Shown: piece after piece, positions 13,201 to 23,420 of the stretch
How positions within the stretch are numbered: position 1 is the stretch's first letter
Layout of the letters: each line of letters begins with the position of its first letter
Assembly (NCBI GenBank): GCA_009792885.1
Contig: WMCF01000020.1
Location: forward strand, 14,971,490 to 15,035,489
Direction of reading: 5' to 3'
Length of the DNA stretch: 64,000 bases
Source of the DNA: Eremophila alpestris peregrina
Lineage: Eukaryota; Chordata; Aves; Passeriformes; Alaudidae
Notes under the pieces: model-generated
The model's input: the letters and a program-made list of their open reading frames with translations, nothing else
Database searches by the model: none
What the model was told of the DNA's origin: nothing
Program-made: the position numbers and the translations under genes

Positions 13201-16200
13201 CCTGAGAATTTAACATCAGCACATTTGCATGACTGATCAGATTTGTCTCGCTTCTGTGACGACATTGTTTCTATGGAAAATTAATGGATTCTCACGTTGT
13301 ATTTTTAATGGCTGAAACCACCTCCCTGCCCACCCTCCCACCCCTGAGCTTTCAGAGGGAACGTCTGTAAACAGCTCAAATTAGCTATCCTCCATAAATA
13401 GCCCCCATTTCTTTCCTGCCTGCTGTCCGCTTCTTTTTTCTCTTCCAACGGTGCTGCAACACTCCTCTCCTGGTGTTGGTGGATAAAGAACAATGAGTAA
13501 AATGAGCCTATGTTTGCTTTCCTTGTCTGGCCCTTGAATAGATGTGATCTATCATGAACTGCCTCCTTTCATCCAGGACCATGTGGTTTTAAATTGTCAG
13601 CTGGCCTTAAAGTTTGCTCCAGTCAGGCCTGCTTTGCCACCTTCCTTTTTTGAGGATGCAGCTCAGGCCATGGCTCTGCTTCTGTTCATTTTTGCCATGA
13701 GCCAATTTCTTCTGTGGGTAGGCAGGTGGCAGGGCATTTTTTGCCTATTTGGGGTCACCCATTCCCCTGTTGCAGTGCTTGGGATGAGGACAGTGGGGTT
13801 TTGACACCTGTGTGTGTGTGTCTGGCCATCTGAAGGAAAAACATCCGTCCCCAAATGATGAAATTTGAAATTAAATGTGGTCAGTGGAGGGACAGTGCTT
13901 AGGCACTAAACAATTCCAAATGAAATTAGAAGAGTTTTATTCTCAAATTTTCTTCTGTCATCTCTAAGGTTGTGTTTCTCATCTTCATTTTGAAGAATAA
14001 ATCCAGGGCAAGTCCCATGGTATGGGAATTATCTGAGGAAAAGGTCTGACCTGGATGTCTTCTCCCAGAAGACTGGAACTGGTGGCCATAAGGTTCAGAA
14101 AGTCTTGTGGGACAGCTACTAAGGGACATGCAGTATTTTAGGTCAAGGTCTCCTAACTCATGGTACCAAAACCAGTAGTGATGAACAAGAGCCTGAATTC
14201 CTGAGACAGAAACTGCTGGCAGCCAGTCTCCACGCCTGTCCTTGAGGTGATGCTGGGGTGAGAAGGTGATCCCTAACTGCTCTCATCCTTAAATGGTTGA
14301 CTGGTGACAGTCAGGGCCTGGGGTCCCTACAAGGCAAAGAAGAAGGTACAAGGTTTTCCTTGTACTGGGGTGTGCTTGCTGCTAAAGATCCTGGTGTCAG
14401 CCCCACAAGCCCAAGGTGGGATGCTGTCTCTTGCTGAGAGTAGTTCAAGTTATTAGAGACCCCAGCTGAGCTTTTTTTCCTACCTTCTGGTTTTAGGTCC
14501 AGATACCTGCAGTACCAAAGCAGCCTGGTACCTCAGCTAGGAGATTGTGTTTACCAGCAGAATAGGCTTTCCACTAGTGCTTTGGTAGTTGAAATGCACT
14601 GCTACAAATGGCAGGCAGGATGTGTTAGTTACTCAGGACAAAAACATTGTCAGTTTTTAGGGCAGAAATTATGAAGATACAGAGTGGTTGCTTTGAATTT
14701 TTGTGGTGTGGGGGAAAAGGGGGCAAGAGAGAATCTTCTATGTGCAGGCAGAGGCTGTGCTGAAGCAATGGACTGTGCAAAGTCTTACTTTTCTAGATGC
14801 TATTGTTGCTTGGGGCTTTGGAGTATATTAGCACGGAAAAAATGCCTCCAAGGGAAGGGGCACAAATCACAGCTTGGCCAATAGGGAGGGAAAGAGGACT
14901 ATAAAACAGAAAATCAATTTAATACTCAGTGGGTGTTTGCAGCGTGCTCACCCTTCCTTCAAATTGCCAAAGGAAAGATTAATTAAAGTTATATTGAGCA
15001 GCAAAAATGATGAAGGGGGTGAGATGGGCCTTGCGTAGTTCAGCTTTCTCCATAATTAATTGACAAAAGCATTCTTGGATTTCATTACCCAGAACCTTGC
15101 CATCTCCTGCTCTTAAAGGGCAGCTGAAGCAATGCTGGATTTCCAAGACAGCATTGCTGCCTTGCAAGTTGAGCTAACAAGGGTCACTTCATAGGCACTT
15201 GAAGAAAGGGCTTCCTCTCTCAAATAGTGCCACTGTGCTATTTATGGGCCTTATCATTTAGGATCAGACCACAAAATCTTTTTATCTGGATATGGTTTTA
15301 TTTCCTGGTTCCCACTTGTAGTAAGGTTGAGAGCTGTATGCACTGTGGGGTGCAGGCATTTGCAGGGGATGGAGACAGCTGGTTCTTGGGTCTCTTGTCT
15401 CTGTCTGCTGCCTTCATTTAACCAAAATAACTTTGAGCAGGGTGTGACAAAAGCTGTTGGAGAATCATGGCCATGGTGGAATGGACAGAATCCAGGAAGG
15501 ATACCTGTCCATCAGGTGGCAGAAGGGGGCCAGAGTTGCCTGGTCAGGAAAGCCAAGTGAGTTGCTGAGCTTGGTTTCACTTGAAAAGGAGGTCTCCAGG
15601 TGAATTTACCTGCTTTTGGGGTGGCTTTAAGGATGTTTGTCTGTCTGTGATGGGGGGCAGAGCTCAAACTGCATGTGTTTGTGAGTCCTTGATAGCTTCT
15701 CCCTAAACTCTGTTTGCTGCCTACAAATGAAACGTGGCCAAGAGGCACTAGCAGACTGTGCTCAGCTTTCAGGGAGAGAAATTCAGAGATGCACAGCCAG
15801 ATCCCTGTCTCATGTCAGCATTGCCATGGAACTTGCATCATCACCTAGAGCAGAAAACAGAGTGTTATGAAGCTCTCACATGTTATGAAGCTTAATTTAC
15901 TTCCTGTGGAAACATGAAGGGGTAAGCCAGTTGCTTGGGTTTTGCCCCCCACATTACAGAGGAGCGGCTTCCCTGAACCTGTGAGGTGCTCTGAAGTACC
16001 GGCAGCAGACACCCATCACCCATCCCCGGCAGCGCTGCTGTGAAGGTGCTGGTGTTTAACCATTTCAGGGCCCATAGAGGGAGCTGCTTTGCTGCTTGTG
16101 GCACGGATTTCCAGCTGCCTGGCACGTCTTTCCAGCCCTGTGCGCTCACGTGTGCCCTCCTGCACTGCTCATTTTACTGGGAATGGGTGTGTAGGTTATT

Positions 16201-17990
16201 AGATTGGTGTGACCACCGTGTTGGAGTGGAAGATGAAGACCTTGAGTGAGGAAGTAACCAGCAGCAGGAGAGCTGGGGATTTTAAAATGAAAATGCTTTT
16301 CTCCTAACCTGATTCTATTGCTCAGTTTGTGGTTAAAATAACATGGTATTCTGTCCAGGGACAGCAAAGCTGGGCATTGTGTAGGCTCACATGTATGTGT
16401 GCAGTTTTGAACAAACTCAAGCCCAAAGTGTTTCTTTGTTCCTGCATTGTCACCTTCCAGGATAGGAAATCTATTGAATATGAATCAGGATTTCTGACCT
16501 AATTGGGTCTCTTGCAGATCACTTCTCAAGAGAGGGTGCTTTGGGAGCACTACACAGGATAATTTAGGCAGTTTAGGTTCCTGCAATAGGAATTTGGACT
16601 GAACAGGGATTTGGACTCTGATTCCCAAGAGATTTTTATGTTTTTGAAATATTTGTTGCTGTTTAGAAGCAGACCATGATCATAGACATTCCTACACAAA
16701 CTGAGAGCAATTTCTGAAACAAAATGCGCTCTGTGGACAGGGGAACTTCCCACTGAAGAGAGAATCTCTGAGTCTCTATTGCCAGGAAACTCCACTGATG
16801 CCAGACACCAGCTCTGACTCTAAACACCCTTACTGAGTGGAGATGGTTACTACCAGAGCCTCTGTGGCAGCTTATCCCCAAAGCTGGCCGTTGGGAAACT
16901 TCTGATCATTCCTACTGAGGAGAAACAAACTGAGCTAGATGAAAACACAATGGCTGAATGTGGCAGTTTTGATATATTTTGTTTACTAGTTGCTTGTTTC
17001 CAATCTTCCTTTGTCCTGAGTGATGCTCATGATCTGGCCCTATTTCCAAGTTGCTGGTCTGGGATGTTTTTCTCTCTTCTTTTACTGCTTTCTAACTTAT
17101 TTTGAGGCTTTGCTTTTCCTCCGACACAGCTGTTCCTTTGCCCTGAGGAATGTATTGAGTTTTTTCTCTAAGGTATAAATCTTAGCATACTTCAGAATAT
17201 TGTACTGCTGGTTCCTGTGCCAGCAGGAGGTTCAGCAGCAGACCTGTCTTCCTGCAAGGAAAGAAATATGGAGGTGCCTGGAATGTGCTTTGATCTGTTG
17301 ATTTATTTTCTTATTGTTAGACTGCAAAGTGTTAGCCCTAATGAGAGTGTGGTCAGCCCTGAAAATTAAATTTCCCACCACTCAGACCTGACAGGTTGGG
17401 AAGCATTCTGCAGGTGCTCAAAGATAACTTGGCATGTTTTTGCCAGTGTGTGAGGAGTTATATTGCTGTTTGCCAGGAGGTGGGATGTGTTACCATGCCT
17501 GCATATGCCCAGCACTCCTTGCCAGGTGCTCCTGTTGCTCAGGTGGGAGGGGCATTGTTTTCCTCCTGTACTATTTGGATGTGGTACAGTCAGCTCTAGA
17601 ACAAAAGGAACAAATTGGTGCCCTAGGACCTTTCTGTAATGTACATGTTGGACAGCAGAGATGTGGGTGGGGATAGAGACTCTGCCTTAGAAATGCACCT
17701 GTGCTTGATCTCAAGGGTGGGTTCAGAGACGTCCTGTGTTTGCGCTGGGAGGCACAAACAGAGGGTGTGGCTCATCACTTGGGTGACACAGCTGAGCCTC
17801 TGCCAGGCAGGCTGTATCAGTTGCCTGCCTGTGGTGCTCTCAGAATTGGAGATGTCAAAGTTAATTGTGCAAGCACTTCTTCCTTGTATATTTTGTACTG
17901 GCACAAGTCATGGGGTTCCTCTGCTTTGGAACCAGGTATTATCTACACACAGGGGTTGAGAATGCTACTGAAAACTGAGTTTGAGTTTTG

Positions 17991-18446
17991 AGTATTTGTA
18001 GGGGAAGGGAATACAGGTGACCTTGCCCCTGATAAGTAACAGCTGTATCCTATAAAGAGAAGTGTGATAAAAGGGAGTGAGAGAGCTGGTAAGGGGAGGA
18101 TCATGAACTGAGAGGATGAAAAAGAAGAAGGATTGTGGGGAGAGAGAATCACTGCTGTGAGGTCAGTCTGGGCCTGCAGTTAGAGCCTGTTGCTGGAACC
18201 TGTAGTCATAGTCTAGCCAGGTGAAAGCCTGCATTCAGAGTCTACAAACCAATCCGTGCAGTCAGAGGCTGCCAGGGAAACCTACAGCAGGAGCTTCCTG
18301 CAGCCAGAGGCAGTGGATGGTTGGATTCAGGGTGTCTGAGCTGTAAAGAGGAATAACCCAGGACCCTTTTCATGCTGTGATAAACAAGAAATCTATGTCT
18401 GGGCTCATTTCTACCCTCTAACAAGAGGGCTGCTGCAACAAGTATT
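17991..18446 (+). mobile_element. solo LTR A with 6-bp target-site duplication
   Basis: The LTR proper is 17997-18440 (444 bp), starting TGTAGGGGAAGG and ending GCTGCTGCAACA, so it has the TG...CA ends of retroviral LTRs. AGTATT flanks it on both sides (17991-17996 and 18441-18446), a perfect 6-bp target-site duplication. That length fits class II (alpha/betaretrovirus-like) endogenous elements. A TATAAA (in CTATAAAGAG) lies about 55 bases from the left end and suggests + orientation. No internal viral sequence lies next to it, so it is a solo LTR left by recombination. A second copy of the family is at 21570. Confidence 0.92.
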
Positions 18447-20296
18447 GATGAAACAAATCTGAGGCACCTACTTGGGTTCGCATTGCCCTTTGTTTAACCT
18501 GCCCATTCCTGTATTGCCCTGTGGGACACCTGCTCAAAAAGAGCAGCAAAACCGTGCTAGAACTCTGCTAGAAGGACTGAAAGGAAATCTGTCAGTGTGA
18601 GCTGTGACAGCTAGCTGCAAATGCAAAGAAGATCCTTGAGCTGGTGACATACATAACTTAGTGTGACCCCCCAGAGAATGAGGGCCCCTTTGACTCAAAT
18701 TGGAAGACAGTCTTCAATCTGGTTTCAGATCCCATTCAGCCCTTAAAACCTGCCATTTTTAAATAAAAACTACAGATGGTGAGTCTATATTTGAGGTGGA
18801 GTGGGATGGAGGGTGCTATCCTGGCAGGTAGGGTATACGTGTTTCCAAAAGTCTCTCTTTCGGTCAGTCTCTGTCACAGCTGGTTCTGATCAGTGCTAGA
18901 GGGAAAATTGCAGTGGTCTTCCACAGCATGCAGAGGGTGACTGCTTTGCTGATCCTTGTCAGCAGGGTAAACCTATGGCCTACACTGATGCTGGAATAGG
19001 GGCTTCCTGGCAAGAGTTTGTGGCAGGCAAATGGATGAAAAGTTTGCTCCAGCTTTGTGGGTGAAGATCAGTTCAAGCACAGACTGGGCAATGTTTTTCA
19101 AGTATGGAGTTATATTTTTCTTCTGGCAGCTCAAGTGGCTTATGTTCTTGTAGAAGCTTGTAGCTGACTGTGGTGTAGGTGAAGGATACCCATCCCCAGG
19201 AATTTATCTTGAAGTGTTATAGATAAGCCCAGTTTTAACAAATTGCGACAGTACATTTTGGATTGAGATGTATCTTTAGGAATGATATTTTTTAGTTTTT
19301 TGTCTGAGTACCATAAGTTTCTTTTTGGTGATTTATTCTTTTCCTTGTGTGTCTTTGAAGGAGAGAAAAAAACCCCAGAAAGTACAAGATTCGTCTTAAA
19401 CCTTGATGAAACACACTTTTCATGGAAAATGAAAGTTTTAAACAATTGTGAACACTTCTGAATTGAATTCTCATGAGGGACAGCAAAATTATTTTTCTCC
19501 CTTGAAATAAGATTGTGCTACTCAGAACCAGGGAAAGGAGAAAATACCAGTGGGGAATAGGAGAAGGGTGGTGTTAGGGGGGAAAGAGCAAGTTAGAGGT
19601 GATTCGCGGGGAAGAGTGGTGAAGTTTTTAGAAAGAAGACATTTTTTGCTGTCACATTTCTGGGGACTCCCCAGAATGTCACTGCGGAAAATGAGGACTG
19701 TGAAGACATTGATAGTTTTGGGCTCTGGTTGTGGGGGAAGCACCTGGAAAAACTGTTGAGCCTGTCCTCTGCCCTGAAGGAAATGTTCTCCTTCCCAGTG
19801 CCACCTGCCGTACTTTCCTGGTGTCACGGCACCTCTCTGCTCTGCACACAATTCAGATGTCAGCATGTGGACTGTTTTCCTGTGGGAGAAATGTGCTGAG
19901 AATGCAGACAGCTTGCCAGGCTGCTTTTTTCATTTTGGTGCTGAATTTGTTTGTTAAACACAGTCATCCTTCCCTTTTGCCCAGCAGACAAATGCTGTCT
20001 GGCTGCATATGCTGGGGGGTGGTGAGGTTCAGCATTCAGGTGGTTGGTGCAGGTTACCAGTCCAGCAGAGAAGCAAAGTCTCTCATATTGGCTCCATCAA
20101 GCTCAATAAGAGCTGCTCTGTTCTTACTATCCAGAGCGATTAATGCATTTTCTCAAAGAAAAGCTGGCATGCTGCTGCACTGTGTGTTAAGAGTTTGCAC
20201 CTGGGTGTACACTACAGAGCTCTGCCAAGAGAAACTCTGCTTTCCAAGCTTGTTAGCCTGCTGTTTGGAGATTTATATTTTTTGTTTGTTTCTTTC

Positions 20297-20320
20297 TTTT
20301 TTTTTTTTTTTTTTTTTTTT
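20297..20320. repeat. poly(T) run of 24
   Basis: Twenty-four consecutive T. The sequence to its right (the 5' side if it were a minus-strand poly(A) tail) shows no recognisable gene or retroposon, so I treat it as a simple homopolymer. Confidence 0.85.
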
Positions 20321-21563
20321 GGAAATCGTCCCACATTAAATTAAACAGGAGAACTTAGTAAAAGAAACCAGAAGGGATGGTTTGAGATGCTTCATTTGCC
20401 AGCAGTCTCTGAACTTGTGACCCTTTAAAATAAAGCACTTGGGCTTTCCTGTGGGATGACTCCCTCTGGGTGGAGGCAGGCTTTCAGGCTTGCATGTCTT
20501 AAGGAAGGGGCCTTTGACAGCACAGGAGAAGTTGCAGTGTAGCATTCTCAGCTGGGACTTCCAGCAAGGAAAATTGTTCAGCTGGTTGGGGACTGTGATA
20601 AATCATAGTTCCCCTGGAGCATGCTGGGACTGTAGAGGGCTGGAAATAAATGCTAGGGAAATTCTGCTTTTGTAGTGGGCTATCTTTCAGGATGATGTAT
20701 GGCTTTGTAACAGAAAGAGTTCCCTTTGCTAGAACTGGGAGAAAACTGCTGCCTTCCATTGGGAAGGAAAACAGAACAATTCTGTTGGAGTAAATCCATG
20801 CTGCAGGCTTGCCCTGAAAGCTGTGTTTTGGCATGGGCTACCTTAGCCTGAGAAACAGACTGTAGTGCTAGTGGAAAAGAGCCACTGAGGGCCCAGGGTG
20901 GTGGCAATTAGTTGGGACAGTAGGTTTGACAAGAGGGCAGGGAATGCTGGTGGCAGGTGGCCAGTACAGTAATGCCTCACCAAACGTGGCTGGGGAGATA
21001 ATTGGATGGCATGGGATGCCATTTGCATCTCTGCCTCTTGACTGCCCTATGCTTCTGGGCAAGTAATTTCTGTGGGTGGATAAAATGTCATCTCCTCAAA
21101 CTGCATGGGAACCTATGTCACTGCTTTCTTCTACTTTCATCCCAATCAGCTTGGGATGTTTGGCTGTAATGGTGGACTTACCTGGTGGGGATCTGCCAGT
21201 GTTTTGTGTTCTTCTGAGTTCACTGTTCTGAGTGACAGCTTGGATTGCTCAGGAGTTGGGGAGAGACTGAGTTCTGTGTGTAGCAAATAGAGGGTCTGCC
21301 CTAATTATTAATATTAGTCTGTGTATAGATTTGTCTGCATTAACTGTGTCCTCTTCTGGAACTGGGTTTTGGTAGCAATTTTAATGAGACCCACTCAAAA
21401 ACCTTGAGCCAGCCTCTCCTGAGCCTGCCATGGCCAGGTAAACAGGGAAGACAACTTTGTCCCAGGGAAAGGAAGAAGCAGTGGAGTCACCCTCTGCTCA
21501 TGCCAGGGCTCTGCTGCTTGTAGCAGGCAGGAGCAAGCAAAGATTTCTTGCCATGCCCACATC

Positions 21564-22109
21564 CCAGACTGTAGGAGAAGGGAATACAGGTGACCTTGCC
21601 CCTGACAAGTAACAGCTGTGTTAATTACCCAATACAGCCTTGCCCCTGATGAGTCACGGCTATATCCAATAAAGAGAAGTGTGATAAAAGGGAGTGGGAT
21701 AGCTGGTGAGGGAAATCATGGAGGAGGAGGAACCTTGAGGAAGAGGGAGTGAAAGAGTCATGAAGAGGAAGGATCCTGGGGAGAGAGAATCACTGCTGTG
21801 AGGTCAGTCTGGGTCTGCAGTTAGAGCCTGTTGCTCCTACCTGCAGTCACAGTCTGTCTGGGTAAAAGCCTGCATTCAGAGTCTGCAAACTGATCCATGC
21901 AGTCAGAGTTTAGCAGGAAATAACCAGCAGTCAGAGGCTGCCAGGGAAACCTACAGTAGGAGCTTGCTGCAGGCAGTGGATGGTTGGAGTCAGGGTGGCT
22001 GAGTTATAAAGAGGAATCACCCAGGACCCTTTTCATGCTGTGTTCAACAAGAAGTCTGTGTCTTGGCTCATTTCTACCCTCTAACAAGAAGGCTGCTGCA
22101 ACATCAGAC
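21564..22109 (+). mobile_element. solo LTR B with near-perfect target-site duplication
   Basis: The LTR is 21570-22103 (534 bp), starting TGTAGGAGAAGG and ending GCTGCTGCAACA, and is aligned end to end with LTR A. The flanks are CCAGAC (21564-21569) and TCAGAC (22104-22109): a 6-bp duplication with one mismatch, different from that of LTR A, so the two are separate insertions. Compared with A it carries a second CTTGCCCCTGA unit near the left end (21594 and 21643) and an extra segment in the CAGTCAGAG region around 21900-21940. It has AATAAA (in CCAATAAAGAG) where A has TATAAA. No internal region is present. Confidence 0.9.
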
Positions 22110-23309
22110 CAGTGACATTGGCAATGCTACTGACTGAGGTGCTGAGATGCAGAACAGAGGAATTAAGTGCTGCATCAGAACCAGTACCATGTTGTGTCAG
22201 AGAAAACTCTGAGTTAACCTTTCTTAATTCAATTGCCACAGATCTGATTGCAAGTTCTGATATTCAGGCAAAGGTCCATATTCCATTTGGTCTTGGCAGT
22301 GGAAATGAGGTGATTGGTTAAGCACATTGTTTTCTCAGGCTTAATGTGCTTTGATCAGTTATGTTGCTAGTTTTACATTTTTTTCCCCTCATGTAGTGTA
22401 AATATTGACTTTAAAAGACAAGTAAAAAGAAATTTCATCAAATCTGGTCATTGTTGCAAACAGTGCCTTAGCATTGTTCCTTGTCTGTCTGAATTCTCTT
22501 CAAGTGTATCATTAATTAATTTGCACTGTTTTTTCTTATTTTTCATCAGCCTATACAGGATTCTTATATGAGTTTTAAGAGCTCTGTTTGTAATCTGTTT
22601 ATCTCTGAAAGATCTGCTAGGCTTAGTCAACTGCCTCATTGCCTGTGTTTCTTTTGTTCAAATTCTCAAAATGGTACCTATTCACTGTGCAGCATCAACT
22701 CAGCCAGAATACTCTAGGGGTATAACTTTTTCCACTCAGATGATTTCTAGTCTGTTTCTCTGAGCTGTGAATGTCAAGTCATCCATTTGTTTACCTTATT
22801 TTGCTGACTTCTGACTGAAATTCAAAGATTTTTTCCAAAATCGAAAACTCTGCAAACTCAAATCTAGGGAACTGATCCACAAGGGGACAAATAACTGGTT
22901 TCTCTAGCAGAGTGGAAATGGTAGGCTGGCTCTCAGGTTGGATTGGGACTAATGCAGTGTGCAACATCTCAGTAAGGATCTGAGCCGTGACTTACCTAGT
23001 TCCTTCACAGGAAATAGAACAATGCTGGTGGTTGCCTCATGCAGACTTTTATGAGTGAACACCACCTCGTTGAGAGACACACCTGTATGAATGAGTGGCA
23101 CAGGGAATCCCAGATAATCATCTCCTTTTGGTGGAGCTGTCACTTGGCTTCTACTAATGTCCACTGTTTGTACTTTTAGAGCTGCAGCAGCCTTTGACCT
23201 TTTTCTGGTCCATGAAGTCATTTCCTTTTAGGTGTGACACAAGCTAGATGGGAACTGTACCTTCCTTCCAAAATGAAAACTAAACTAATTGCACTTTGTT
23301 TCTCTCCAG

Positions 23310-23420
23310 CTGCCTTTTGGGGAGATATCGCTTTAGATGAAGATGATCTGAAGTTGTTTCAAATAGACAGAACTGTTGACTTAACAAAGCACGCAGATGG
23401 CAACGCAAGACATACTTCAG
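23310..23420 (+). CDS. TLL2: TLL2 exon 2: propeptide start
   Basis: The exon is 111 bp, entered in phase 1 and left in phase 1. It encodes AFWGDIALDEDDLKLF followed by a more variable tail ending HTS. FWGDIALDE is the signature of the tolloid propeptide and is shared by BMP1, TLL1 and TLL2; DEDDLKLF is closest to TLL2. The acceptor is a good pyrimidine tract ending in ctccag and the donor is CAG|gtaagg. The first two bases complete an Ala codon begun in exon 1. The frame is also open upstream of the acceptor: an ATG at 23273 is in frame with the exon, which is discussed as a finding. Confidence 0.96.

Larger units (their letters stand above)
1..23309 (+). other. TLL2: TLL2 intron 1, 3' part (no coding exon seen)
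   Basis: No exon of TLL2 or any recognisable protein was found here on either strand. Open frames are short and lack similarity or splice context. The stretch holds T-rich simple repeats, one CR1 end, two solo LTRs and small inverted repeats, listed separately. There is no CpG-rich block that could be the TLL2 first exon or promoter, so exon 1 must lie upstream. Reading this stretch as intron rather than 5' flank is an inference from the phase-1 entry of exon 2. Confidence 0.7.

Noticed and set aside
19731..20339. 202-codon open frame on the + strand, the longest in the window
   Set aside because: It ends in a poly-Phe tail made by a poly(T) run. It has no recognisable domain and no splice context.
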